From: an uncultured Oscillospiraceae bacterium
GTDB lineage: Bacteria; Bacillota; Clostridia; Oscillospirales; Oscillospiraceae
Direction: 5' to 3'
Length of the DNA: 64,000 nucleotides
NCBI GenBank assembly: GCA_934573735.1
Contig: CAKTMC010000001.1
Span: forward strand, 186,001-250,000
Under the pieces are notes generated by a model. The model was not told the origin of the DNA, ran no database searches, and saw nothing but the letters and a program-made list of their open reading frames with translations. Below are positions 26,042 through 33,125 of the stretch, piece after piece; position 1 is the first letter of the stretch, and every line of letters begins with the position of its first letter. The translations under genes were made by a program, and so were the position numbers.

Positions 26042-26467
26042 TTGGCACAGAAAGTAGTTGGATACGTTAGATTCCAGGTTCCCGCCGGTAAGGCAACTCC
26101 GGCTCCCCCTGTAGGTCCTGCACTGGGCCAGTACGGTGTTAACATCGGTCAGTTCACCAAGGACTTCAACGAGCGCACCAAGGGCGACATGGGCATGATG
26201 ATCCCTGTCGTTATCACCGTGTACTCCGACCGCAGCTTCACTTTTGTCACTAAGACTCCTCCTGCCGCCCTGCTCATCAAGAAGGCATGCGGCATCGAGA
26301 CCGCTTCCGGTGTCCCCCAGAAGGACAAGGTCGCTACTATCAGCAAGGAAGACGTCCGCAAGATCGCCGAGCAGAAGATGCCCGACCTCAACTGCACCGA
26401 CATCGAATCCGCCATCAGCATGATAGCCGGCACCTGCCGCTCCATGGGCGTCGTCGTTGGCGACTGA
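26042..26467 (+). CDS. rplK: 50S ribosomal protein L11
   Basis: The 141-residue protein begins MAQKVVGYVRFQVPAGKATPAP and has the 23S rRNA-binding C-terminus ending GTCRSMGVVVGD. Translation starts at TTG (26042) behind GAGGTG. It forms the L11 stalk base with the L10/L12 proteins encoded on the opposite strand nearby. Confidence 0.97.
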   Translation: MAQKVVGYVRFQVPAGKATPAPPVGPALGQYGVNIGQFTKDFNERTKGDMGMMIPVVITVYSDRSFTFVTKTPPAALLIKKACGIETASGVPQKDKVATISKEDVRKIAEQKMPDLNCTDIESAISMIAGTCRSMGVVVGD

Positions 26468-26513
26468 TTGAGCGAGCTTCTCGCTCCTCATGCGGCGATA
26501 ACCGCCGCCTAAC

Positions 26514-26545
26514 GTGGGAGGATTTATCCGTCCGACTCAACCACA
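26514..26545 (+). promoter_or_regulatory. Probable L1-binding leader stem before rplA
   Basis: In the 97-base rplK-rplA spacer, GTGGGAGG and a distal ACCAC enclose a stem just before the AGGAGG of rplA. This resembles the L1 operator that mimics the 23S rRNA site. Two further stems (GAGCGAG-CTT-CTCGCTC and GCGGCG-ATAAC-CGCCGC) lie upstream. Confidence 0.5.
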
Positions 26546-26564
26546 TTATTAGGAGGAAAACAAA

Positions 26565-27257
26565 TTGTTTAGAGGTAAAAATTATAAAGAGAGCGCAAAG
26601 CTCATTGATAAGCAGGCACTCTATGATCCCATGGAGGCTCTGAATCTCGTTATCAGCGCGAGCAAGGCCAAGTTCGACGAGACCGTCGAGCTGCACGTCA
26701 AGCTCGGTGTTGACGGCCGTCACGCTGACCAGCAGGTCCGCGGCGCCATCGTTCTGCCCAACGGCACCGGCAAGTCCGTCCGCGTTCTCTGCTTCTGCAA
26801 GCCCGAGCGCGTTGACGAGGCTCTTGCAGCCGGTGCTGACTACGCAGGCGGCATGGATCTCGTTGAGAAGATCCAGAAGGAAAACTGGTTTGAGTTTGAT
26901 ACCGTTATCGCCAGCCCCGACATGATGGGTACCGTTGGCCGTCTCGGTAAGATCCTCGGACCTAAGGGCTTGATGCCGTCTCCGAAGGCCGGCACCGTCA
27001 CCCCCAACATCAAGCAGGCTATCGGCGAGGCTAAGGCCGGTAAGGTCGAGTACCGTCTGGACAAGACCAACATCATCCACTGCCCCATCGGCAAGGTCAG
27101 CTTCGGTGCAGAAAAGCTCTATGAGAACTACGTTGCTCTCATCGGCGCTATCAACAAGGCAAAGCCCGCGGCAGCAAAGGGCCAGTACATCAAGTCCTGC
27201 GTCACCGCTTCCACCATGGGCCCCGGCGTCAAAATCAACGCTCAGAAGCAGCTCTGA
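26565..27257 (+). CDS. rplA: 50S ribosomal protein L1
   Basis: The 230-residue protein has the L1 signatures LPNGTGKSVRVLCF and GPKGLMPSPKAGTVTPNI and ends in a normal C-terminus. It starts at TTG behind AGGAGG. L1 typically represses its own operon through the spacer stem. In most bacteria rplJ and rplL follow directly; here a terminator follows and those genes are on the other strand. Confidence 0.97.
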   Translation: MFRGKNYKESAKLIDKQALYDPMEALNLVISASKAKFDETVELHVKLGVDGRHADQQVRGAIVLPNGTGKSVRVLCFCKPERVDEALAAGADYAGGMDLVEKIQKENWFEFDTVIASPDMMGTVGRLGKILGPKGLMPSPKAGTVTPNIKQAIGEAKAGKVEYRLDKTNIIHCPIGKVSFGAEKLYENYVALIGAINKAKPAAAKGQYIKSCVTASTMGPGVKINAQKQL

Positions 27258-27268
27258 TTTAATATCGA

Positions 27269-27302
27269 AAAATCGCAGTGCAAATCGCACTGCGATTTTT
27301 TC
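27269..27302 (+). terminator. Terminator of the rplKA operon
   Basis: AATCGCAGTGC pairs with GCACTGCGATT around AAATC, with six Ts. Confidence 0.9.
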
Positions 27303-27351
27303 GTTTTGGAAAGGCTAATAAAAAAACAGCTCGGATAAAATCCGATCTGTC

Positions 27352-27513
27352 AGCCTGTAGACAAAGCTGTCGGCAATGTATAGAATTGCATGGGGAGAGT
27401 GCAGAGAGGGGATGGGAGTCCCCTTTCTGCGTTCAATCCAAGCTTATTCAGGAGTGTTTTTGAATACTCCTGAATAAGTTTTCAAGGCGTCGAACTTTGT
27501 CGACGCCTTGAAA
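27352..27513 (+). repeat. Terminator-associated repeat, copy B (162 bp)
   Basis: This is a full copy from AGCCTGTAGACAAAGCTG to GCCTTGAAA, the same length as copy C. It sits at the convergence point of the rplKA and rplJL operons, with its TTGAAA end against the rplL terminator. One loop-proximal change (GGGGAT for GGGGAC) keeps a wobble pair. Confidence 0.92.
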
Positions 27514-27543
27514 ACAGCTCGGATAAAATCCGAGCTGCTTTTG
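27514..27543 (-). terminator. Terminator of rplL
   Basis: GCAGCTCGGAT and ATCCGAGCTG form the stem (minus strand), followed by a short T tract that merges with the repeat end. Confidence 0.75.
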
Positions 27544-27556
27544 AAGCAAGCAAAAA

Positions 27557-27925
27557 TTACTTGATTTCGACGGTTGCGCCGACGGCCTCGAGCTGAGCCT
27601 TGAGAGCCTCTGCGTCTTCCTTGGAAACGCCTTCCTTGATCTTGGCAGGAACTGCCTCGACCATTGCCTTTGCCTCTGCGAGGCCAAGACCGGTGATGCC
27701 GCGGACTTCCTTGATGACCTTGATCTTCTCTGCGCCGAAAGCAGTCATAACGACGTCGAACTCGGTCTTCTCTTCAACAACGGCTGCTGCTGCGCCTGCT
27801 GCGGGAGCGGCGACGGCTGCTGCGGAGACACCGAAGGTCTCCTCAAGTGCGTGGACGAGCTCGCTGAGCTCGAGAACGGAAAGGGCCTTGATCTCTTCGA
27901 TCATGGCAGTGATTTTTTCACTCAT
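27557..27925 (-). CDS. rplL: 50S ribosomal protein L7/L12
   Basis: The 122-residue stalk protein has the dimerisation domain (LELSELVHALEETFGVSAA), an Ala-rich hinge and the factor-binding C-terminal domain (KIKVIKEVRGITGLGLAEAK). The ATG at 27925 is set by GGAGGAAA. It is the second gene of the rplJL operon. Confidence 0.97.
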   Translation of the reverse strand: MSEKITAMIEEIKALSVLELSELVHALEETFGVSAAAVAAPAAGAAAAVVEEKTEFDVVMTAFGAEKIKVIKEVRGITGLGLAEAKAMVEAVPAKIKEGVSKEDAEALKAQLEAVGATVEIK

Positions 27926-27964
27926 TGTAATTTCCTCCATTAAAATCTTTGTGTGCTGCAAGAA

Positions 27965-28498
27965 TTATTCAGCAGCTTCGGCAGCGGGAGCTTCTACAGA
28001 GCCGCCCTTCTGCTCGAGGATCTGACCGAGGCAAACGGCCAGGCCGGTGATAGGCGCGATCATGGTGCCCAGAACCTTCGCGTACAGAGCATCCTTGGAA
28101 GGCAGCTCCGCCATCTCTGCGATCTCAGCATCGTTAAGAACCTTGCCCTCCATGAAGGCAGCCTTGATGTTGAAACGCTCGCCCAGCTTCTTGCTGTAGT
28201 CGTTGAGAATACGGAAGGGAGCGATGGGGTCATTCTCTGCGGTTGCCAGAGAGGTGGTGCCGTTGAGAACGTGATCAAGCTCGTTCATTCCCAGCTTGTC
28301 CAGAGCCTTTCTGGTCAGGGTGTTCTTGACGACGGTGTAGTTGACGTCCTCCTTGCGCAGATCGGTACGCAGTGCGGTATCCTCAGAAACGGTGATTCCC
28401 TTGTAATCGACCAGGACGCCGGCGCTTGCGTTCTTGATACGCTCGGCAAGTGCTTCCACTATCGCCTGCTTTTCGCTAAGAACCTTTGCATTTGGCAT
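27965..28498 (-). CDS. rplJ: 50S ribosomal protein L10
   Basis: The 177-residue protein begins MPNAKVLSEKQAIVEALAER and has VDYKGITVSED and VVKNTLTRKAL, typical of L10, with an acidic L12-binding C-terminus. The ATG at 28498 has GGAGGTG nine bases upstream, so an earlier in-frame start inside the leader is rejected. L10 represses its own mRNA through the leader described below. Confidence 0.97.
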   Translation of the reverse strand: MPNAKVLSEKQAIVEALAERIKNASAGVLVDYKGITVSEDTALRTDLRKEDVNYTVVKNTLTRKALDKLGMNELDHVLNGTTSLATAENDPIAPFRILNDYSKKLGERFNIKAAFMEGKVLNDAEIAEMAELPSKDALYAKVLGTMIAPITGLAVCLGQILEQKGGSVEAPAAEAAE

Positions 28499-28539
28499 GT
28501 GTGTTTTCACCTCCACACGAATGATGGTCACGCTCATAA

Positions 28540-28645
28540 AGAAAACCCTTGCATCCTAGGACGCAAAGGCACATAACAATCACATAAAATTGTTGATGTC
28601 CTCGGCAGGAATTACGGTCACGACCACCTGCTGTCTTCGGAGCGC
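28540..28645 (-). promoter_or_regulatory. Ribosomal protein L10 leader
   Basis: The minus-strand transcript contains GAAGACAGCAGGTGG, then TTCCTGCCGAGG, and the later stem around GCGTCCTAGGATGC. This order matches the conserved L10 leader of Firmicutes, bound by the L10(L12)4 complex to shut off rplJL. Confidence 0.85.
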
Positions 28646-28651
28646 TTATAT

Positions 28652-28680
28652 ATAATACTATATCGTATTGCCGCTGTCAA
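28652..28680 (-). promoter_or_regulatory. Promoter of rplJL
   Basis: TTGACA (28675-28680), a 17-bp spacer and TATTAT (28652-28657) on the minus strand. Confidence 0.88.
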
Positions 28681-28715
28681 GCATTTTTTGCTGATTTTAC
28701 AGGCTTTTTTGCGGG

Positions 28716-28745
28716 GTATCAAATCCGCCGTCCCGGGAAATACTA
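28716..28745 (+). promoter_or_regulatory. Candidate sigma-F/G promoter of sigG
   Basis: GTATC, 15 bases and GGAAATACTA match the forespore consensus (GYWTA and GGNNANANTR) except for the last -35 base. The position, about 40 bp before the ATG, is right for early forespore expression of sigG. Confidence 0.55.
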
Positions 28746-28781
28746 TTTCCACGTCCATAAACAGGACAGATAGGAGACAGT

Positions 28782-29558
28782 ATGCAGGGAAAAGTCGAAA
28801 TTTGCGGCGTTAACACTGCGCGGCTGCCGGTGCTCAAGGGCGCCGAGACCCGCGCCCTGCTGGAGAAGGCGCACGCCGGGGACATGGCCGCGCGCGACGA
28901 GCTTATCTCCGGCAATCTCCGGCTTGTTTTGTCGGTGGTGCAGAAGTTTGCCGGACGCGGCGAGAGCATGGACGATCTCTTTCAGGTGGGCTGCATAGGA
29001 CTAATCAAGGCCATCGACTGCTTTGACCTTAAGCAGAACGTGCAGTTTTCAACCTACGGTGTGCCGATGATAGCCGGTGAGCTGCGGCGCTTTCTGCGCG
29101 ACCACAGCGCTATACGAGTCTCACGCTCCATGCGTGACACAGCCTACAGGGTCTTGCAGGCAAAGGAGCGCCTGATAGCCGAAAACGGGCGCGAGCCCGA
29201 TATTGAAACGATTGCAAAAGCTCTCGGCATCCGGCGCGAGGACGTGGTATTTGCGCTCGACGCGATATGTGACCCGGTCTCGCTGTATGAGCCGGTGTTC
29301 AACGACGTCGGCGAAAGCACCTGCGTCATGGATCAGATTGGCGACACGCGAAACACCGATGAGCACTGGCTGGAGCAGATAGCTCTTCAGGAGGCAATGC
29401 GGCGGCTGACGGAGCGCGAGAAGAGAATTCTTGCCCTTCGCTTTTACGACGGGCGCACGCAGATGGAGGTCGCAAGGGAGGTCGGCATTTCTCAGGCGCA
29501 GGTCTCCCGTCTCGAAAAAAACGCGATAAATCAAATCAAAAAGAACATTACGGCATAA
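28782..29558 (+). CDS. sigG: Sporulation sigma factor SigG
   Basis: Sigma-G directs late forespore transcription. The 258-residue protein begins with the SigG-specific KVEICGVNTARLPVLK. It has region 2 (LRLVLSVVQKFAGRGE, then DDLFQVGCIGLIKAID and FSTYGVPMIAGELRRFLRD) and region 4 (LTEREKRILALRFYDGRTQMEVA, SQAQVSRLEK). The match to Bacillus SigG is clear along the full length. Unlike in Bacillus, no spoIIGA/sigE pair lies directly upstream; rplJL diverges instead. Confidence 0.95.
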   Translation: MQGKVEICGVNTARLPVLKGAETRALLEKAHAGDMAARDELISGNLRLVLSVVQKFAGRGESMDDLFQVGCIGLIKAIDCFDLKQNVQFSTYGVPMIAGELRRFLRDHSAIRVSRSMRDTAYRVLQAKERLIAENGREPDIETIAKALGIRREDVVFALDAICDPVSLYEPVFNDVGESTCVMDQIGDTRNTDEHWLEQIALQEAMRRLTEREKRILALRFYDGRTQMEVAREVGISQAQVSRLEKNAINQIKKNITA

Positions 29559-29560
29559 AA

Positions 29561-29586
29561 AATCACCCCATATGGGGTGATTTTTT
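29561..29586. terminator. Bidirectional terminator between sigG and the LOG-family gene
   Basis: AATCACCCCATATGGGGTGATT is a perfect palindrome followed by Ts. It touches the stop codon of the minus-strand gene. Confidence 0.85.
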
Positions 29587-30118
29587 ATAATCCAATAATC
29601 GACTTTATCTCATCAAGGCTGTCGGCAAAGTATATGCCCTGCTGACGCTCAGGTGAGGAAAGACCCATTTCGCACATATGCCGAAGCAGTGCGCGGAGGC
29701 TTTCGTAATAGCCGTTGAGGTTATACAAAATGCATGGGGCACTGAGATGCCCAAGTGAGACCTTGGACATGACCTCCGCTATCTCCTCAAGCGTACCCGT
29801 GCCGCCGGGGAAAGCGATAAACGCCTCGCCAAGCTCTATCATCCGGGTCTTGCGCTCCGCCATATCCCGCGTGACTATAAGCTCCTTGAGCCCGTCTATC
29901 ACATAGCCCGCGTCAATAAAGAACTGCGGCTCCACGCCGGTGACCTCGCCGCCCGCCGCCATAACGCTCAGCGCAAGCTCGCCCATAAGCCCGGATTTTG
30001 AGCCGCCGTAGACAAGGGCGTTGCCGCTCTCGCCTATCCATCTGCCAAGCTCCCTGACAGCCTTGCCGAGCGCCGGGTCGCTGCCCTCGTTTGCGCCGAG
30101 ATAAACCGTGATGTTCAT
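29585..30118 (-). CDS. LOG-family (TIGR00730-type) nucleotide phosphoribohydrolase-like protein
   Basis: The 177-residue Rossmann-fold protein carries the LOG signature PGGTGTLEE (104-112) and the upstream GGSKSGLMGELA. Characterised members release free bases from nucleoside 5'-monophosphates, such as cytokinin ribotides, although many are annotated as lysine decarboxylase-like. It follows cysE after 33 bp, likely in one transcript. A metabolic link to cysteine synthesis is not evident. Confidence 0.82.
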   Translation of the reverse strand: MNITVYLGANEGSDPALGKAVRELGRWIGESGNALVYGGSKSGLMGELALSVMAAGGEVTGVEPQFFIDAGYVIDGLKELIVTRDMAERKTRMIELGEAFIAFPGGTGTLEEIAEVMSKVSLGHLSAPCILYNLNGYYESLRALLRHMCEMGLSSPERQQGIYFADSLDEIKSIIGL

Positions 30119-30151
30119 AATACTTCCTTTTCCGCCGAGGCACGGCGGACT

Positions 30152-30787
30152 TTAATTTTCGTTGATTTTTTCCTTCAGCTCGCCAAGCTCCCGGCGCAGT
30201 GCCGCAAGCTCCGTGCTGACCGGGTCGGAGACGCTGACCTGATCCACGTCGCCGACGTAATTGACCTTTTTGCCGGCAATCTTGACGACCTTTGCCGGAA
30301 CGCCGACTGCCGTGCTGTCCGGCGGTATCTCGCTGAGCACGACCGAGTTTGCCGCAATACGGCTGTTATCGCCGACGCAGAAGGGGCCGAGCACCTTTGC
30401 GCCCGCTCCGATGAGGACGTTATTGCCTATGGTCGGGTGCCGCTTGCCGACGTCCTTACCCGTACCGCCGAGCGTTACGCCGTGGTATATAAGACAGTCG
30501 TCGCCGATCTCGGCAGTCTCGCCGATGACGATGCCCATGCCGTGGTCGATGACAAGGCGCTTGCCGATGGTCGCGCCGGGGTGTATCTCAATGCCGGTGC
30601 GATGGCGGCTGTGCTGCGAAATGAGACGCGCCAAAAATTTAAGATTATGCTCATAGCACCAATGTGCCTTCCGGTGGCTGCGCACAGCCTTCAGTCCGGG
30701 ATACAGGAAATATACCTCCAGCGAAGTTCGCGCCGCCGGGTCACGCGCCTTGTAGGCCTCGATAGTTTCTTTTAAGTCTTTGAACAT
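30152..30787 (-). CDS. cysE: Serine O-acetyltransferase
   Basis: CysE acetylates serine as the first step of cysteine synthesis. The 211-residue protein has a short helical N-terminus and the left-handed beta-helix with hexapeptide repeats. The catalytic region is IHPGATIGKRLVIDHGMGIVIGETA, with the acetyl-CoA part GKRHPTIGNNVLIGAGAKVLG. The C-terminal tail is charged and somewhat extended. No T-box was recognised in the leader of about 130 nt. No cysK is seen nearby. Confidence 0.94.
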   Translation of the reverse strand: MFKDLKETIEAYKARDPAARTSLEVYFLYPGLKAVRSHRKAHWCYEHNLKFLARLISQHSRHRTGIEIHPGATIGKRLVIDHGMGIVIGETAEIGDDCLIYHGVTLGGTGKDVGKRHPTIGNNVLIGAGAKVLGPFCVGDNSRIAANSVVLSEIPPDSTAVGVPAKVVKIAGKKVNYVGDVDQVSVSDPVSTELAALRRELGELKEKINEN

Positions 30788-30925
30788 AGCTCTCCCTCGT
30801 CATTTTTGTTCGTGTACCACAATATAATATGCTCCGGCCGGTACATCGCTCAAAAAGCAGGGATATTTTGTTGTTCATGGCTTTCCCTCTCCGGGCTTTG
30901 TAATCCCTATAAGTTTTATAGGAAT

Positions 30926-30954
30926 ATTATATACTATATCCTCGCATCTGTCAA
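30926..30954 (-). promoter_or_regulatory. Promoter of cysE
   Basis: TTGACA (30949-30954), a 17-bp spacer and TATAAT (30926-30931) on the minus strand. The -35 overlaps the stop codon of the hydrolase gene. The leader starts with the stem CCTATAA-AAC-TTATAGG. Confidence 0.8.
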
Positions 30955-31568
30955 CAGTGAGGACAGGTGAGAATCAGCGTCACGGGCTTTTCAAGCTGCG
31001 CCGGGTCAAATGAGGATACCGAAAGCCTCTCCGCTCTGCCGCCCATAAGCGCAAGAAATTCCTCCACGCCGCCGATAACATCATAGCCGAAGCCCTCGCC
31101 GCGATAGTGCATGGGAACGGTAATACCGGGCGCGATAAGCCTTGCCAGCTCCGCCGCCTGCCGCGCGTCTATCGTATAGTAGCCGCCGACCGGGATAAGC
31201 AGCACATCGACTCTGCCGAGCGCCGAAAGCTCCTGCGCGCTCAGCATATGCCCGAGGTCACCCATGTGCAGCACGCGAAGCCCCTCCGCCTCAAGAACGG
31301 TCATGGTGTTTGCGCCGCGCTTTTGTCCGCCGAGCTCGTCATGCCATGTGTCAAGGCTGTGAAGCTTGAAGCTCGGCGCTCTCCCGCTCAGGCTGACTCC
31401 GTCTGCATATGCGTGGTCGGCGTGAGCGTGGCTGCATATAACCGCATCCGCCCGCAGCTCCGGCAGGCTCAGCCCCGGGACGCTTCCGGGGGCGTAGGGG
31501 TCGAATACAAGGCTGCCCTCGGCGCTCTCGACGAGAAAGCAGGAATGTCCGTACCATGTGATTTTCAT
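30951..31568 (-). CDS. UlaG-like metallo-beta-lactamase-fold hydrolase (UPF0173)
   Basis: The 205-residue protein shows the metal-binding motif SHAHADHAY, the initial MKITWYGHSCFLVES, the later HMGDLGH and a C-terminal MHYRGE. These match the UlaG/UPF0173 branch of metal-dependent hydrolases. The natural substrate is unknown; phosphodiester or lactone hydrolysis is typical. The ATG at 31568 has AGGAGG upstream. A longer frame to 31712 would run through the promoter and is rejected. Confidence 0.85.
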   Translation of the reverse strand: MKITWYGHSCFLVESAEGSLVFDPYAPGSVPGLSLPELRADAVICSHAHADHAYADGVSLSGRAPSFKLHSLDTWHDELGGQKRGANTMTVLEAEGLRVLHMGDLGHMLSAQELSALGRVDVLLIPVGGYYTIDARQAAELARLIAPGITVPMHYRGEGFGYDVIGGVEEFLALMGGRAERLSVSSFDPAQLEKPVTLILTCPHC

Positions 31569-31590
31569 GCTGTCAACCTCCTTTTTTATA

Positions 31591-31619
31591 ATTATATCAA
31601 AGCCTGCGGTGCAGTTCAA
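31591..31619 (-). promoter_or_regulatory. Promoter of the UlaG-like gene
   Basis: TTGAAC (31614-31619), a 17-bp spacer and TATAAT (31591-31596) on the minus strand. Confidence 0.8.
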
Positions 31620-31629
31620 CAAAAATAAG

Positions 31630-31658
31630 TTGACCAAATTTGCCTGTGATGCTATTAT
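31630..31658 (+). promoter_or_regulatory. Promoter of the VanY-like gene
   Basis: TTGACC (31630-31635), a 17-bp spacer and TATTAT (31653-31658), divergent from the preceding promoter. Confidence 0.75.
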
Positions 31659-31698
31659 AAAGTGTAATCGACATTGGCCGTTTCCAGGAGGTAACGAA

Positions 31699-32514
31699 AT
31701 GAAAGGCAGCAAAGCGATAAGAATAGTGTTGGGTGTTCTTCTCCTGATACTTCTTGCAATATATCTTTATATGACCGGCAGTGCGAGGGCGAACGGCGAT
31801 GAGTTTGACCGTCTCGTCGAGGAGCGCAAGAACGCGGCTATAGCCACTCCGAGTCCGGAGCCTGCGGAGCCGAGCGTCCAGCCCGAGGAGTCCGCAGCCC
31901 CGGTCGAGACTCCGGAGCCTTCTCCGGAGCCGGCGGAGAATTCTCTGCCCGACGTGGATATAACGAGCTGGGAGTTCCTGCTTGCAAACCCGACTCATCC
32001 GATAGGCGAATACACTCCGCAGACGGAGACGATAGAGGGGCAGCAGCTTGACTACCGCATAATTGAGCCCATGCGTGAGTTTGTCGCGGCGGCGCGCGCC
32101 GAGGGGCTGAGCGTATATCTCTCCTCCGGCTACAGGACCTACGCCGACCAGAACTATCTCTTCAACCGCAAAATCGGTCAGGGCTACAGTGAGGAGGACG
32201 CGGCAAAAATCGTTGCCCGTCCCGGCACCAGTGAGCATCAGACCGGGCTTGCCTGCGACATCACCGACCAGTATTACGAGCTCAAGGATTCCTCGCTGGA
32301 GCAGACCGCGACCTATAAGTGGATGTGCCAGCACTGCCATGAGTATGGCTTTATCGTCCGCTACCCGAACGACAAGAAGGACATCACCGGCATAATCTAT
32401 GAGCCGTGGCACTTCCGCTATGTCGGCGTTGAGGCGGCGACCTATATCATGGAAAACGGGCTTTGCCTTGAGGAGTTCCTCGAGCTTTATCAGGGCGGCG
32501 GCTCGTTAGAATAA
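31699..32514 (+). CDS. VanY-type D-alanyl-D-alanine carboxypeptidase
   Basis: This predicted membrane-anchored peptidoglycan peptidase has 271 residues. An N-terminal hydrophobic anchor (residues 7-25) is followed by a Pro/Glu-rich linker (about 50-85) and the M15B domain. Zinc ligands are visible as H180 in GTSEHQTG, D187 in ACDITD and H238 in EPWHFRYVG. SGYRTYADQ is the usual substrate-loop motif. The start at 31699 has CAGGAGGTAACGAA upstream. The domain trims the terminal D-Ala of stem peptides. No vancomycin-resistance cluster surrounds it, so a housekeeping wall role is likely. Confidence 0.9.
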   Translation: MKGSKAIRIVLGVLLLILLAIYLYMTGSARANGDEFDRLVEERKNAAIATPSPEPAEPSVQPEESAAPVETPEPSPEPAENSLPDVDITSWEFLLANPTHPIGEYTPQTETIEGQQLDYRIIEPMREFVAAARAEGLSVYLSSGYRTYADQNYLFNRKIGQGYSEEDAAKIVARPGTSEHQTGLACDITDQYYELKDSSLEQTATYKWMCQHCHEYGFIVRYPNDKKDITGIIYEPWHFRYVGVEAATYIMENGLCLEEFLELYQGGGSLE

Positions 32515-32551
32515 AATAATAAATATAACAATATAAATAAAAAGCGGCGGA

Positions 32552-32575
32552 CCGGAAACGGTCCGCCAAATTCGG
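32552..32575 (+). terminator. Stem-loop downstream of the VanY-like gene
   Basis: GGCGGACCG pairs with CGGTCCGCC around GAAA. The T run is weak, so termination is likely but not certain. Confidence 0.55.
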
Positions 32576-32759
32576 TTTGGGATAAAGATATGAGCCGGTC
32601 TTTCAAAAGACCAATTGGATAAGCTGTGCTTTAATAATATACCGGCGCGGCGATTTTGTAAAGAGCGAAGGCTGTCGCCTCCTAACTACTTTTGTCGAAC
32701 GCATATTTTTTTCATTCATGGAGAAAATATCTGCGAAAACACATGAGAGGAGACTTGCC

Positions 32760-32972
32760 ATGATAATGGATCGCATTGCGCTGATACTCGCCATAATCGG
32801 CGGAATTAACTGGGGCAGCGTCGGGCTTTTCCGCTTTGACATTGTTGCGTGGCTCTTCGGCGGGCAGACCGCGACCGTCAGCCGCGTCGTATATACGCTG
32901 GTGGGGCTTGCGGCGCTGTGGTGCATTTCGCTGCTGTTTCGCGGAGACGCCGTCACCGATGAGGGGATATAA
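32760..32972 (+). CDS. DUF378 (YuzA-like) small membrane protein
   Basis: The 70-residue protein has two hydrophobic segments and the DUF378 pattern INWGSVGLFRFDIVAWLFGG, then SRVVYTLVGLAALW. The ATG at 32760 follows GAGAGGAGAC. The function of the family is unknown. It stands alone between two stem-loops. Confidence 0.85.
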   Translation: MIMDRIALILAIIGGINWGSVGLFRFDIVAWLFGGQTATVSRVVYTLVGLAALWCISLLFRGDAVTDEGI

Positions 32973-33005
32973 GCGCCCGCGCCCAAATTTAATATAGCCT
33001 GCGGC

Positions 33006-33045
33006 AAGCAGTCCGGGAGCGCAGTTATCGCTCTACGGGCTGCTT
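33006..33045 (+). terminator. Stem-loop after the DUF378 gene
   Basis: AAGCAGTCCGGGAGCG pairs with CGCTCTACGGGCTGCTT, with small bulges, followed by an A/T-rich tract. Confidence 0.6.
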
Positions 33046-33067
33046 ATTATATGCGCGGGATTGGCGC

Positions 33068-33095
33068 TTGATTTGTCCGCATGATGGGGTATAAT
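33068..33095 (+). promoter_or_regulatory. Promoter of the large membrane protein gene
   Basis: TTGATT (33068-33073), a 16-bp spacer and TATAAT (33090-33095). It excludes the ATG at 33081 as the start. Confidence 0.65.
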
Positions 33096-33125
33096 ATTTA
33101 TATGCTTATCATTGGGAGGACTGCT

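Larger units (their letters stand above)
27318..27545. repeat. Direct repeat of about 23 bp flanking repeat copy B
   Basis: A segment beginning AAAACAGCTCGGATAAAA and continuing TCCGA occurs at about 27324-27346 and again at about 27511-27533. The two copies enclose repeat copy B. The right copy belongs to the rplL terminator stem; the left is an incomplete duplicate of it. Confidence 0.75.

Noticed and set aside
30741..30878. 45-codon open frame in the cysE leader overlapping the cysE start
   Set aside because: It has two scattered Cys codons and no stem arrangement of an attenuator. The purine-rich stretch before its ATG is a weak ribosome site. A chance frame is more likely.
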